This document shows, piece by piece, positions 24,909 to 35,500 of a DNA stretch of 64,000 bases. The translations under genes were made by a program, and so were the position numbers. Source of the stretch: Polyangiaceae bacterium (GTDB lineage: Bacteria; Myxococcota_A; Polyangia; Polyangiales; Polyangiaceae); NCBI GenBank assembly GCA_025937895.1, contig JAICQL010000012.1, positions 1-64,000 of the forward strand. The letters run 5' to 3'. How positions within the stretch are numbered: position 1 is the first letter of the stretch; each line of letters starts with the position of its first letter. The notes beneath the pieces are model-generated. The model was not told the DNA's origin and ran no database searches. It saw only the letters and a program-made list of their open reading frames with translations.

Positions 24909-26210
24909 ATGGAGTCGGGCGAGGTGGTTCAGCAACCTCTGCAGCAGCTGCAGAAGCGACAGACGAATGGGGCCGGCGCAGGGTTCCCACCTGGCGGCGA
25001 CCTGCGCAGCGAGCGGGTCGCGGTCGGAGCGCTCAGGCGGAGGCACGACAAGCCGGCCACGGATGGCTTTGGCTCGGTCTGGACGTTCCTGGCCCTGTTT
25101 GTGGTGGTCGGAGTCGGGCTGGCCTGCATGCTGGCGTCGAGCTCCAGCTACATTGCCGGCTTTGCCTGTTGCCTGCCGCCGGCCTTGGCAGGGCTGACGC
25201 TGCTGCTGATCAACCGCAGCACGCAGATGGACCATCTACAGCCCGACTTCTGCGAGCAGCTCGAGCGAGGGCTGGCGCCGTACGCGGAGCGAGCCAGGTC
25301 CATCTGGCTGTACGAGCGCGAGCGGGCCCGCTCGGCGCTGACGCGCGCAAACATCTCTGCAGTGCTCTGGGGCGCGGTGGCCTCGCTCTCGCTGATCGGG
25401 GCGGCAGCTTTTGTGCGCGGAGAGAGCGAGGGCAGCGCGCAGCTCATCGCGCTGACGGTGATCGGCGCCGTGGCCACGCGCTTCATGATCGATCTGGGCA
25501 GCATCGCCGTGCGCATCTCCAACACCGATGTCACGCGGCGCATGTTCGCGGAGGCCGTCCGCGGACTGATCGGCTCGCTGCTGGCGGCCGGGGTGCTGGT
25601 GATGCTGCTCGACGTGCTGGATCTTCAGCAGCTCGAGCAGGCCCTGGTGAGCCGCGGCGCCGCCGCAGCGCTGGGCCTGGGCTGCGCCGTGGCGTTCATC
25701 GGCTCTGCCGCCTTCGACTGGGTGCAGGCGCGGCTGCGCGTGCTCTTCGGCATGGGCGAGAAGCTGGCGACTGGAGGCACGCCCCTGACCACGCTCGAGG
25801 ACATCGGTGAGACGGAGCTGGAGCGCCTGCGGGAGGAGGGCATCCGCTCCGTCGAGGCGCTGATCGCCACCTCCGTGCCGCGCCTGTTCTTCGGGACCAG
25901 GTTCAGCCTGCAGCGCATCATCGGCTGGCATGATCGCGGCCTGCTGCTGGTTCGCCTCGGCACGGATGCCGCCAGGGAGCTGGGCACTCGCTGGGGCCTG
26001 CGCGGCTGTATCGAGGTCCTGCGCGCTTACGAGAGCGGCGACCGCTTCGGTGCCGCGGCCACGTTGAAGGCGGTGTTTCAGAAGACGCTGCGCGTCGACA
26101 ACGAGGCCGAAGCAGAGATGGTCGTCTGGCAGATCGTCCAGGATGACCGGGTCAAGCTGGTGCAGGTCATGCACCACACCCTGGTCGAGCAGGAGACGCC
26201 GGCCGAGTGA
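24909..26210 (+). CDS. Polytopic membrane protein with C-terminal helical soluble domain
   Basis: 433 residues. About six hydrophobic helices lie between residues 55 and 275 (WTFLALFVVVGVGLACMLA; IAGFACCLPPALAGLTLLLI; LIGSLLAAGVLVMLLDVLDL; ALGLGCAVAFIGSAAFDWV). The cytoplasmic tail includes TLEDIGETELERLREEGIRSV, shaped like a helix-hairpin-helix/SAM-type motif, and then amphipathic helices. No transport or catalytic signature is recognised. It converges on the ROK regulator gene. Function unknown. Confidence 0.6.
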   Translation: MESGEVVQQPLQQLQKRQTNGAGAGFPPGGDLRSERVAVGALRRRHDKPATDGFGSVWTFLALFVVVGVGLACMLASSSSYIAGFACCLPPALAGLTLLLINRSTQMDHLQPDFCEQLERGLAPYAERARSIWLYERERARSALTRANISAVLWGAVASLSLIGAAAFVRGESEGSAQLIALTVIGAVATRFMIDLGSIAVRISNTDVTRRMFAEAVRGLIGSLLAAGVLVMLLDVLDLQQLEQALVSRGAAAALGLGCAVAFIGSAAFDWVQARLRVLFGMGEKLATGGTPLTTLEDIGETELERLREEGIRSVEALIATSVPRLFFGTRFSLQRIIGWHDRGLLLVRLGTDAARELGTRWGLRGCIEVLRAYESGDRFGAAATLKAVFQKTLRVDNEAEAEMVVWQIVQDDRVKLVQVMHHTLVEQETPAE

Positions 26211-26250
26211 GCAGCAGCGTGCCGCGGGGCCCCGCAAACGCGAGGTGGTG

Positions 26251-27450
26251 TCACGCTTCTACGCCTGTCGGGCTCGCCAGCAGCGGTTGCAACGCCAGCT
26301 CGGCAGCGCCGACCAGCAGCAGATCGGAGCCGAGGCGCGCCCGCTCGATGCGCAGACCCTCCGCCAGCGGGGACATCGATGACTGCGACACACAGGCCTG
26401 CAAGCGCTCGGGCAGAGCGCGGTACAGCGCACCGAGGAAGCCACCGAGCAACACCAGCTCCGGGTTGAACACCGAGGCGAAGCCCGCGATGGCCTGGCCG
26501 AGCCAGTCGATCTGGCGCCGCATCTCTGCCTTCAGCGCGCGGTCGCTGGTGCCGAGCAGGGTGAGCTCGAGCTGATCGGCGTCGAGCGAGCCTTCGCCGA
26601 GCACCGACAGCAAGCGGCCGAGGCTCACCTCGGTCTCCAGGCAGCCGCGCCGGCCACAATCACACGCGGAGCCACTGGAGTTGATCAAGGTATGCCCGAG
26701 CTCGGCAGCGAAGCCGCGCGCTCCCCACAGCGGCCTGCCACCGCACAACACGCCCGCGCCGATGCCCGAGGTCGAGCCGTTGAGGTAGATGAGGTCGCTC
26801 ACGCCCTGACCGGCGCCGAACAGCGTCTCGGCGATGAGCCCCAGCTTCGCGTCATTCCCCGCCACGGTGGCGTAGCCCGTGACCTGTGCCAGCTCGGCGG
26901 CGAGCGGCTCCTTCTGCCAGCCGAGGTGCGGCGCCAGGGTGACCAGGCCGCTGGGCGCCTCCACCAGCCCAGGCACGGCCACCCCCATGCCGACGACGCG
27001 GCACTCGCGCGCCCCGGCGCACAGCTGCTCGGCGAGCTGGCACACGATTTTGATCGCGCGCGCCGCGCTGGGCGGTGCCTTCAGCGAGTAGCGCAGGCGC
27101 CGGTGCACCACTCCGCCGAGGCCGACCAGCCCCACGATGATGGCGTCCACGTCGGGATTGACCGCGAGCGCGCAGACCTTGGGGCTGGCGTGCACGAGCG
27201 GGCTCGGGCGGCCCACGCCGGCGCGCGCCGTGTCGAGCGTCTCGTACACGAGCTCTGCCTCGGTGAGCTCCGTCACCAGCGCGCTGATCGTGGAGCGGTT
27301 CAGGCCGGTGCGCCGCGTGAGCTCCGCGCGGGTGAGTGGCCCGGAATGGTGCAAATGGGTGAGCAGCACCGAGAGATTGTGCTGGCGCGTCTGCACGTTG
27401 CGCGTGCCCGTATCGGCGCGCAGCGAGGCCGGCTCGGCTCGGTCAACCAT
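26251..27450 (-). CDS. xylR: ROK-family transcriptional repressor, XylR-like
   Basis: 399 residues. The N-terminal winged helix (about 20-85) reads [21 protein letters not shown]. The ROK sugar-kinase-like domain has [27 protein letters not shown] and GFAAELGH, with the zinc-binding [11 protein letters not shown]. This is the architecture of XylR/NagC-type repressors that bind sugar as inducer. It is divergent from xylA with a perfect 14-bp palindrome between them, so the likely job is xylose-responsive repression of xylA and itself. The gene symbol is inferred from context. Confidence 0.85.
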   Translation of the reverse strand: MVDRAEPASLRADTGTRNVQTRQHNLSVLLTHLHHSGPLTRAELTRRTGLNRSTISALVTELTEAELVYETLDTARAGVGRPSPLVHASPKVCALAVNPDVDAIIVGLVGLGGVVHRRLRYSLKAPPSAARAIKIVCQLAEQLCAGARECRVVGMGVAVPGLVEAPSGLVTLAPHLGWQKEPLAAELAQVTGYATVAGNDAKLGLIAETLFGAGQGVSDLIYLNGSTSGIGAGVLCGGRPLWGARGFAAELGHTLINSSGSACDCGRRGCLETEVSLGRLLSVLGEGSLDADQLELTLLGTSDRALKAEMRRQIDWLGQAIAGFASVFNPELVLLGGFLGALYRALPERLQACVSQSSMSPLAEGLRIERARLGSDLLLVGAAELALQPLLASPTGVEA

Positions 27451-27474
27451 TTACAAGGGTAGGCTACCGGAATA

Positions 27475-27488
27475 TGTTGCCGGCAACA
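27475..27488. promoter_or_regulatory. Perfect 14-bp palindrome, candidate XylR operator
   Basis: TGTTGCCGGCAACA equals its own reverse complement. It is centred in the 85-base gap between xylR and xylA. A TTGCCG inside it could act as the xylA -35 element, with CATACA 17 bases further on, so repressor binding would block polymerase. Confidence 0.7.
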
Positions 27489-27535
27489 ACAAATTCATTC
27501 ATACAGCCAGTATCCCTGTTTCGAGAGGTATTCCC

Positions 27536-28726
27536 ATGAAGCTCACTCCCACCCCTGCAGACAAGTTCACCTTCGGCCTCTGGACGATCGGCTGGGCCGC
27601 GCGCGATCAGTTTGGTGTTGCCACCCGGGCGCCGCTCGATGCGGTGGAGGCCGTGCACAAGCTCGCCGAGCTGGGCGCGTACGGGATGACGATGCACGAT
27701 AACGATCTCTTCCCCTTCGGCTGCTCCGCCGCCGAGCGCTCCAAGGCCATCAGCAACCTGAAGAAGGCGCTGGAGTCAACCGGCCTGAAGATGCCGATGA
27801 TCACGACGGATCTGTTCTCGCAGCCCGTCTTCAAGGACGGTGGCTTCACCTCGAATGATCGCGGGGTGCGCCGCTTCGCCCTGCGCAAGGTGCTGGCCAA
27901 CCTGGATCTGGCGGCCGAGCTCGGTGCCACCACGTTCGTGATGTGGGGCGGCCGGGAGGGCGCGGAGTACGACGCGGCCAAGGACGTGCGGGTGGCGCTC
28001 GAGCGCTACCGCGAGGCCGTGAACGTGCTCACTCAGTACGTGACCGACAAGGGCTACAACATCCGCTTTGCGATCGAGCCCAAGCCGAACGAGCCGCGCG
28101 GTGACATCCTGCTGCCCACGGTGGGCCACGCGCTGGCGTTCATCAACACGCTGCAGCACCCCGATCTCGTTGGCCTCAACCCCGAGGTGGGCCACGAGCA
28201 GATGGCGGGCCTCAACTTCACCGCCGGCATCGCGCAGGCGCTGTACCACAGCAAGCTCTACCATATCGATCTGAACGGCCAGCGCGGCATCAAGTACGAT
28301 CAGGACCTCGTCTTCGGGCACGGCGACCTGCACAACGCCTTCTCCCTGGTGGACCTGCTGGAGAACGGCGGCCCCGGCGGCGGCCCCGCCTACGACGGCC
28401 CGCGCCACTTCGACTACAAGCCCTCGCGCACGGAAGACTTCAACGGCGTGTGGGAGTCCGCGGCGGCCAACATGCGCATGTACCTGCTGCTCAAGCAGCG
28501 CGCCAAGGCGTTCCGCGCCGACCCCGAGGTGCAGGCAGCGCTGAAGGCGTCGCGCGTCGACGATCTCGCCCGCCCCACGCTCGCCGCCGGTGAGAGCTAC
28601 CGCGACCTGCTCGGCGATCGCTCCGCCTACGAGGAGTTCAACGCCGACGCCTACTTCAACGGCAAGGGCTTCGGCTTCATCCGGCTGCAACAGCTGGCGA
28701 CCGAGCACTTGATGGGCGCGCGCTGA
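27536..28726 (+). CDS. xylA: Xylose isomerase
   Basis: 396 residues from the ATG at 27536; the track start at 27137 is an antisense extension through xylR. It converts D-xylose to D-xylulose. Length and motifs fit the shorter class I (Streptomyces-like) enzymes. Features are [10 protein letters not shown] (catalytic His), [17 protein letters not shown] (Trp and metal site), [34 protein letters not shown] and [19 protein letters not shown] (metal ligands). No xylulokinase or transporter lies next to it, so xylose uptake and phosphorylation must be encoded elsewhere. Confidence 0.96.
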   Translation: MKLTPTPADKFTFGLWTIGWAARDQFGVATRAPLDAVEAVHKLAELGAYGMTMHDNDLFPFGCSAAERSKAISNLKKALESTGLKMPMITTDLFSQPVFKDGGFTSNDRGVRRFALRKVLANLDLAAELGATTFVMWGGREGAEYDAAKDVRVALERYREAVNVLTQYVTDKGYNIRFAIEPKPNEPRGDILLPTVGHALAFINTLQHPDLVGLNPEVGHEQMAGLNFTAGIAQALYHSKLYHIDLNGQRGIKYDQDLVFGHGDLHNAFSLVDLLENGGPGGGPAYDGPRHFDYKPSRTEDFNGVWESAAANMRMYLLLKQRAKAFRADPEVQAALKASRVDDLARPTLAAGESYRDLLGDRSAYEEFNADAYFNGKGFGFIRLQQLATEHLMGAR

Positions 28727-28735
28727 GCAGCGCGC
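28718..28735 (+). terminator. Hairpin spanning the xylA stop codon
   Basis: GCGCGCT-GAGC-AGCGCGC forms a 7-bp perfect stem with a 4-base loop, and the TGA stop lies within it. There is no T-run. It may be an intrinsic-like terminator or an RNA-stabilising 3' structure. Confidence 0.4.
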
Positions 28736-28776
28736 TGACCGGGTGACGCGAGATCGAGGGGAAGGAGCTTGCCATC

Positions 28777-29370
28777 ATGAAGAGCCTGGAGGAGCTGGAG
28801 CGGCTGTGGTCTGCGCATCGAGCAGGCGGCAGCCGCCCACCAGTCGGGCAAGGCGTGGTGCGGTTGATCTCGCGCCGCCTGGGCGGCGGCGTGCATGAAG
28901 AGCTCCAGCGCGCGGAGGTGAGCGTGGAGCACGGGCTGGTGGGCGATAGCTGGAGGGCCCACCACGACCCCGAACGACTCTGCCAGATCACCTTCATGAG
29001 CGCGCTGGCTGCCGAGTGCGTCGCGTACCCGGGGCAGCCAGCGAGCGCAGCGGGTGACAACTTCTTCGTGGAGCTCGACCTCTCCGAAGCGGCGCTACCG
29101 CCGGGCGCCCACGTGCGGGTGGGCGGCGTGCAGCCCGGCAAGGGCGGCGGTGTGCTGCTGGAGGTCACCCCAGAGCCCCACCTGGGCTGCGCCAAGTTCC
29201 GCGAGCGCTTCGGCACCGACGCGCTCCGCTGGGTGAACAGCAGGGAGCATCGCGGCGAGCGCCGGCGCGGGGTCAACCTGCGGGTGATCGAGGGTGGCTG
29301 GGTGAGTGTGGGGGATGGGATTGTGGTGATGGGCGGGGTTGAGTTGAGCTCAGCTGGGCTCGGCAGCTGA
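28777..29370 (+). CDS. MOSC-domain protein, second copy type
   Basis: 197 residues, ATG after AAGGAG. Family features include VSVEHGLVGDSW, GDNFFVELDL (counterpart of GENL), EPHLGCAKFRERFG with the conserved cysteine, and GVNLRVIEGGWVSVGD near the end. It belongs to a different MOSC subgroup from the protein at 20255. Probably a stand-alone sulphur-carrier or cofactor-binding protein. Its tail is Gly/Ser-rich and may be unstructured. It follows xylA by 50 bases in the same direction, but a functional tie to xylose is not evident. Confidence 0.75.
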   Translation: MKSLEELERLWSAHRAGGSRPPVGQGVVRLISRRLGGGVHEELQRAEVSVEHGLVGDSWRAHHDPERLCQITFMSALAAECVAYPGQPASAAGDNFFVELDLSEAALPPGAHVRVGGVQPGKGGGVLLEVTPEPHLGCAKFRERFGTDALRWVNSREHRGERRRGVNLRVIEGGWVSVGDGIVVMGGVELSSAGLGS

Positions 29371-29858
29371 GCTACGATCCCGTCAACCTGCGCGATCAAC
29401 GAGGCACGATCGTAACGGCGCTCGTGGCCGGGTGCGCGCTGGGCGGCTGTATCGGTGACCACGTCCCGCCGGAGATGAGCTATCCGCTGAACTGGGAGCT
29501 CACGGTGCCCGGGGGAACGGTCAGCGTGGGGGCGGGGGGCAAAGTGGAGCTGGACGCGCCAGCGCGGTCGTGACGTTCCGCATCGCCGGGGGAGCAGCTG
29601 GACGTACGGAGCAAAGCCGGACGCGTACCATCACGGAGCATGTGCTGGAGCTCACGCAAGGTGATGGCGCCATTCGGCGTCAACTCGCTTGCTAGTTCGT
29701 TCCAAATCGGTCCCTGAACAGCCGTGCTCGTCGGATGCTCTCCGACTGCAAATCGGGATTCATCAAAATCCAACGGCGGACTGGGCCGTACTGTGGCTGA
29801 GCGCGCCTGCGCCGATGTTGCAGCGGTGCGCGTCGTGGCCTGCGGCGCGTCGGGTATC
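29371..29858. other. Intergenic stretch with decayed coding traces
   Basis: About 490 bases with no intact gene. Bases 29424-29573 read as a small lipoprotein-like remnant (separate entry). On the minus strand, part of ORF 29480-29902 (about 29600-29775) has protein-like composition (for example GPIWNELASELTPNG), unlike the Arg-rich shadow frames. It has no recognised family and runs into the AddB-like gene, so it is treated as possible debris. Confidence 0.4.
29424..29573 (+). pseudogene. Possible remnant of a small lipoprotein
   Basis: From a GTG, the frame reads AGCALGGCIGDHVPPEMSYP and on to a TGA, 49 codons in all. The start resembles the end of a lipoprotein signal peptide with its cysteine. 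No upstream ATG/GTG/TTG gives a full signal peptide, because the frame immediately upstream lacks a start codon before the MOSC gene. It is either a very short gene with a non-standard start or a truncated remnant. Confidence 0.25.
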
Positions 29859-32552
29859 ATGCATCCTGTCGTCGGTCTGCAGCTATCGGGCAATATCCTC
29901 ACTCCTCTGGACGATGAAGTGGCCGGGCACCTGGGGCGGCCGCTCTGGGATGGGCGGGGGCTGCTGGAAGATCTGGAGCTGCGGCTGGGGTTGCGGCAGG
30001 CGCCGGTCTCTTCGGGCGTGCGGGTGCAAGCATGGTCGAAGCGGCTGGCGCAGCTGGTGGCGGAGTGTGGCGCGGCAGCTCCGTACTTCGCCGCTGCCTA
30101 TCGTGTGGATCCGACGGGCACGGCGGCGCAGCTCCTGAGGCTGCGGGATGAGCTGGTGGACGCGGGCTGGAACGGTGAGGCGCTGTCTGGCTCCGAGCGG
30201 CTGGTGGCGCTGTCACGGCTGGCGGCGATGCCGGCGCCGGTGTTGCCTCCGGGGCGCGCAGACCGTCTGGCGGCGGTGGAAGCAGAGCTGAGCCGGATGA
30301 CGTGGTCTCCGTACGCGGCGCTGGACCTGGTGGACGCGCCCGAGCTCTGGCCCGGTCGCTGGCGGCGCGTCTTCGCGCGCCTGTCGGCGCTGGGGACGAA
30401 GCTAGGCACGCTGCGATTCACGCCGGCGACGCCGGCGGGCGGCAGTGATCTGGCCCGCTTCCAGCGTGCTCTGCAGGGTGAGCCGCAAGATCGAGCTCAG
30501 CCTCTCGCGGGGGATGGCTCGCTGGTGCTCTTGCGGGGCACCACGTCTTCACTGCTGGCCGAGCCGGTTGCGGCGCTGCTGGCGGGTGATCGCGAGGCTT
30601 CCACCGTCGTCATCCGCGGTGCGGACTCGAGCTCGCTCGACGCTGCGCTCGCTCGGCAAGGGCTGGCGCGCCAGGGCACGCTCGAGAGCAGTCGCTGGCG
30701 CCCCGCGCTGCAGGTATTGCGGCTGGGGCTCGCGGTCGCATTCGTGCCGCGCGATCCGCAGCGAGTGCTGGAGCTGGTGGCGCTCACGGCGGGGCCGTTT
30801 GCGGGCAGGGCGGGGCACCTGCTGGCAGCGGCGCTCTGCGAGCGACCGGGGCTGGGCAACGAGAAGTGGAACACGGCCAAGAGCGAGCTCTCACCCGAGC
30901 AGCGCGCCCGGGTGGAGCAGTGGCTGGAAGCGCCGCGTCTCGATCCGAAAGGAACACCGCGCGAGCTGGTGCTGGAGGTGGCGGAGCGGGTGCTGGAGTG
31001 GCTGAGCGCGCGGAGCTTTGTCAGGCCGGAGCCAAGCTGGCAATCGGCCACGCAGCAAGCGCGGGCGTTCGCGGAGGCGCTGCGCGTCGATCTGCGAGCG
31101 CAGCTGGATCGTCCTGCCATCGAGCAGTTGCTGCAGGACCTGACCGAAGAGCGCGCCACGTGCGTGGCCCACCCGGAGGAGGCGGGCCGTCTGGAGCACG
31201 TGGATTCACCGGAGCGCCTGCTGGTCGCGCGGCAGCGCGTGGTCTGGTGGGGCTTTGCCGGTGAGCAGGCTGCCCAGCGCCCGCTGTTCCGTGCCGCGGA
31301 GAGCGAAGCGCTGCGCCGCGCCGGCATCACCCTGCTCGATCCGGCACTGACCTTGCGCGCTCGCTTCGCAGGCCTGCAGCGGGCGGTGCTGGCCGCGCGC
31401 CAGCAGCTGCTGCTGGTGCTCCCGGAGCAAGTGGCGGGTGAGGTCTGCACGCCGCACCAGCTGCTCGACGAGCTGGTGGGGCGCTTGCTTCCGAACGAGC
31501 AGGGGCTAGCCCCGATCACGCTCGGCGTGGAGGAGCTCGCCCGGGGCACTGGCCTTGCTGCCCGGCTGCCGCAGGTAGCGCTGCAGCCAGCGGATTTCGT
31601 GCCGCTCCCGCCCGCTCGGCGGCAGTGGCACATCGCTCCGGAGCTGATCCGACCGCGCGAGGCGGAGTCAGCGCACAGCCTGGAGCGGCGCATCGGCTGT
31701 CCGCTGAGCTGGGTGTTACAGTATCAGGCAGGCCTGTACACGGCCAGCCGCGGCGGGGTGCCGAGCGGCCCGCTGATCGCGGGCAAGCTCGGCCACCGCT
31801 TGCTGGAGGAGTTGCACCACGCCGGCCGCTTCAGTGGCACGCGCGAGCAGGTGCGGGCGGCCGCGGAAGAGCTGTTCGAGGCGCTGCTGGAGAGGGAGGG
31901 GGCAATGTTGCTGGCGGCTGGCCACAGCGATGAGCACAGCCAGCTGCGCTCCGAGCTGGTCGACTCGAGGGTGGAGCTGTCTGCGATGTTGCACGACGCA
32001 GAGCTCGAGATCATCGGAGTGGAGGAGCCGGTGACCGGCACGCTCGATGGCACGCCGCTGCGCGGCAGCATCGACCTGCTGCTGCGCACCACCGGCGGAG
32101 CAGAGGTGGTGCTCGACCTGAAGTACGGCAGCAAATCATACCGAGACAAGCTGAAGGACGGGCGAGCCATCCAGCTGGCGCTGTACGCGGAGGCGCGCCG
32201 CCAGACCAGCGGCGCACAGAGCCCGCCTCCGGCCGGCTATTTCTCTCTCAAGAATCATCGTCTGCTCGCCACCGACGCGGCCGGCATCTTCGGCCAGCGC
32301 AGGGAGCCCGGCCCTAGCATGAGCCAGAGCTGGAGCCGCGCCCATAACAGCCTGGCCGCGATCGCGCGCGCCTTTGCCAGCGGTCGCATCCTGGCGGGGG
32401 GAGTGCAGGCCACTCTCGACGCGGGCTATCTGAAGGTGCTTGGGGTCGAGCCGGCCCAGCAGGCCGCACACGTCGAGCTTCCTGCGGACGAGACCTGCAA
32501 GTATTGCAGCTTCAGCGCCGTCTGTGGCCGCGCCTGGGAGCAGTCATGGTGA
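29859..32552 (+). CDS. AddB-like PD-(D/E)XK nuclease subunit with Fe-S cysteines
   Basis: 897 residues from MHPVVGLQL; this start is tentative because no ribosome binding site is clear. The first ~600 residues look like an inactivated helicase/chi-recognition body without a Walker A motif, as in AddB/RexB. The C-terminal nuclease (about 610-897) has GKLGHRLLEEL (His), GSIDLLLRT (Asp), VVLDLKYG (DxK) and QLALYAEA. The AddB/Cas4-type Fe-S cluster cysteines are IGCPLSW upstream and CKYCSFSAVC downstream. The last seven bases overlap the helicase gene. The predicted role is the second subunit of a double-strand-break-processing helicase-nuclease feeding RecA. Confidence 0.82.
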   Translation: MHPVVGLQLSGNILTPLDDEVAGHLGRPLWDGRGLLEDLELRLGLRQAPVSSGVRVQAWSKRLAQLVAECGAAAPYFAAAYRVDPTGTAAQLLRLRDELVDAGWNGEALSGSERLVALSRLAAMPAPVLPPGRADRLAAVEAELSRMTWSPYAALDLVDAPELWPGRWRRVFARLSALGTKLGTLRFTPATPAGGSDLARFQRALQGEPQDRAQPLAGDGSLVLLRGTTSSLLAEPVAALLAGDREASTVVIRGADSSSLDAALARQGLARQGTLESSRWRPALQVLRLGLAVAFVPRDPQRVLELVALTAGPFAGRAGHLLAAALCERPGLGNEKWNTAKSELSPEQRARVEQWLEAPRLDPKGTPRELVLEVAERVLEWLSARSFVRPEPSWQSATQQARAFAEALRVDLRAQLDRPAIEQLLQDLTEERATCVAHPEEAGRLEHVDSPERLLVARQRVVWWGFAGEQAAQRPLFRAAESEALRRAGITLLDPALTLRARFAGLQRAVLAARQQLLLVLPEQVAGEVCTPHQLLDELVGRLLPNEQGLAPITLGVEELARGTGLAARLPQVALQPADFVPLPPARRQWHIAPELIRPREAESAHSLERRIGCPLSWVLQYQAGLYTASRGGVPSGPLIAGKLGHRLLEELHHAGRFSGTREQVRAAAEELFEALLEREGAMLLAAGHSDEHSQLRSELVDSRVELSAMLHDAELEIIGVEEPVTGTLDGTPLRGSIDLLLRTTGGAEVVLDLKYGSKSYRDKLKDGRAIQLALYAEARRQTSGAQSPPPAGYFSLKNHRLLATDAAGIFGQRREPGPSMSQSWSRAHNSLAAIARAFASGRILAGGVQATLDAGYLKVLGVEPAQQAAHVELPADETCKYCSFSAVCGRAWEQSW

Positions 32553-35500
32553 GCGCCAGCCACACGCTCGGCGAGCTGGCACCCGCCGAGGGCCTGCACG
32601 TGACCGGTGCCAGCGCGGGCAGCGGCAAGACGCATTGCTTGACCCAGGTGGTGGTGGACGCCCTGGCGGGCCGCGGCGCAGCGCCCCTGGACGTGGAGAG
32701 CCTGGTGGCGGTTACGTACACCACTCGCGCAGCCACGGAGCTGCGCTCCCGCATCCGCCAGACGCTGGTGAGACACGGCGACAGCGAGAGCGCGCTGCGC
32801 TTGCCGCTGGCGCGCCTCGGCACCGTGCACGCCGTCTGCCTCTCCTGGCTGCAGGACTACGCCATCGACGCCGGCTTGCCTCCCGACATCCGCGTGCTGC
32901 CCGATGATGGTGGCCTGCAGTTTCGCAGCCTGCTCGAGGCGGCCGTGCCGGGCGAGCTACGCGAGCGCCTGGGCGAGCTGGCCAAACGTCTCGCAGTGAA
33001 CTGGGACAACCAGCGCAGCCGCACGGACTGGATGCTGCGCGTGTTCGAGCTGATCGATCTGGCACGCGCCAACCGCATCGCTGCCGAGCAGCTGCCGGAA
33101 ATGGCGGCGCGCTCGCTCGCACAGATGGCAGAGCTGCTGCCGCCACCTGCTGCTCACGATCTGGATGCTACGCTGCTGGCCGCGGTGGTGCGCGCCGAGC
33201 AAGATCTCGCCGCCGCAGAGGACACGACGAAGCTCACCCGCGAGGCCCGCGACGAGCTGCGGAAGATCCACCGCAAGCTGAAGCACGGCTGGGCCAGCTG
33301 GAGAGACTGGGCCACGCTCGCCGGCCTGAGCCCCGCCAAGAAGTCGAGCGCCCTGGTCGCAACGGTGATCGACCTGGCGAGCAAGTTCGAGGCTCACCCC
33401 CGCTTTCAGAGCGAGCTGCGGGAGATGATCGAGGGCGTGTTCGAGTGCGCCCGGGTCGGCCTCTTGCGCTATCAGGATCACAAGGCGCGCCTGCGCCTGG
33501 TCGACTATGTGGACATGCTCGAGCGAGCCCTGCGCTTGCTCGAGCAGCCCGAGATCGCTGCCGACCTCGCCGGACGTTTGCGCTTGCTGGTGGTGGATGA
33601 GTTTCAGGACACCAGCCCGATCCAGCTCGAGCTCTTCTTGCGGCTACACCAGCTCGCCCGCCGCTCCACCTGGGTCGGCGATCGCAAGCAGTGCATCTTC
33701 GAGTTCGCGGGCGCCGACCCACAGCTGATGGACAGCGTGGCTCGCTGGGTCGTGGCCAGCGGCGGCCAGACCGAGCAGCTGCCAAACAACTATCGCTCAC
33801 GTCCCGAGCTGGTCCACTTCTGCTCCGAGCTCTTCAGCCGCGCGCTCGAGCCTCACGGCTACAGCCGCGCGGAGGTCGCCGTCACCCCACGGCGCAAGAC
33901 CCCAGCAGCGCTCGGCAGCTTGCCACCACTCGGCATCTTTGCGCTGCGCCCCGGCAAGGCTGCGCAGGTGCCCGCCGCCATCGCCCTGGGCGTGCAGCGC
34001 CTGCTGGCCGCGCCCGATCAGACGCCCATCGTCGACCGCCACAGCGGCGAGCTTCGCCCCGTGCGGCCCGGTGATATCGCCGTGCTCGTGCGCACCAACG
34101 ACGAGGCCGAGGCACTCGCCAGTGAGCTCGGCCGCCTGCGCATCCGCGCCGCTCTGGCGCGCCCCGGCTTGCTCCACACGCCCGAAGGCACGCTGCTCGA
34201 CGCCGCCATCTCCTATCTCGTCGATCGCCGGGACGGCGTGGCGGCCGCGACCCTGGACGCCCTGCATGGCTTCGGCGGCAGCGAGCCCGATGAGTGGCTC
34301 AGCGAGCGCATGCGCGCCCATCACCAGCGCGCCGATGCCCGGCACGGCAGGGCCTCGCCGCAGGGCGGAGGCATGGGGCCCGGCGAAGCCGCCAACGACG
34401 TGGAGCCAGCAGCCCGCGGCGGCTGGCAAGCCGCGCTCGACACCCTCGCGCAGCAACCGCGCCAGATGTCTCCTCGCGAGAGCGTGGACGCCGTGCTGCA
34501 GACGCTCGACGCCGAGCGCCTCGTGCTCGGCTGGCCCGATCCCGAGCACCGCAGCGGCAACCTCGACGCGCTGCGCGCTCTCGCCAGCCACTACGAGGAG
34601 ACCTGTCGCGTCACCGGCGCCGCCGCCTCGCTCGCCGGCCTGCTCCACTACTTCGATCAAGCCCGGCAGGCGCGCTGGAACGGCACCGAGCTTCGTGCCA
34701 CTGACGAGCAACACTTCAGCCAGGGCCCAGGGGCCGTCGCGCTGTGCACGTATCATCGCTCGAAGGGCCTGGAGTGGCCCATCGTCATCCTTGCCAGCCT
34801 GGATGCAGCAGCCCGGGCCGACGCCTTCGGCGTGAAGATCCAGTCGCCGCAGGGTCCGCTGGATCCCGAGCAGCCACTGCGAGACCGCTGGATCCGCTAT
34901 CTGCCTCGGCCGCTCTCGGGTCAATCGAAGAACCTCGGCTTCGTCGAGCGCGAGAAGCAGTCGGCACAGGGGCTCGAGGCGCGCGACGACGAGCAGCGCG
35001 AGAGGGCGCGCTTGCTCTACGTTGGCTTCACCCGCGCCCGCGATCACCTCATCCTCGCCGCCTGCTGCAAGGAGGACAAGGTGAAGGCGCAGTGGCTGGA
35101 CGAGCTGCGCGGAGCCGATGGTGAGCCGCTCTTGCGCTTGCCCGCCTGCGAGGCCGCTGAATCCCCAACCCTCGGCGTCAGCGGCGCCGCAACCCGGGTC
35201 GTCTGCCGGATCTGGGAGCTCGATCCCGAACAGCAGGCACCCGCTGCGCCCGAGAACGACGTCACGCAGCTCCTCACCTGGCGCCGCCCTCCGGCGAGTG
35301 CAGCGAGAGCGCCGTTTCTGCTCACACCGTCGAGCGGCGCCGAGGGCTGGCCCGGCCTGCCGCAGCTTCGAGTGCGAGGGCTCGTGAGAGTGGGCTCGGC
35401 GCTACCCGTGCAGCGCGCTGGCAGCGTCGACTGGGCCGCCTTTGGAACGACCGTCCACGGCTTCCTCGCGGCAGATCGTCCCCAGGATGTGCCCGCCGTG

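Noticed and set aside
26224-26235. 12-bp palindrome GCGGGGCCCCGC between convergent genes
   Set aside because: It has no loop and so is a poor terminator hairpin; expected by chance in this GC content.
27137-27535. N-terminal extension of xylA in the ORF track
   Set aside because: Overlaps the xylR gene and the operator; the family N-terminus begins at the ATG at 27536.
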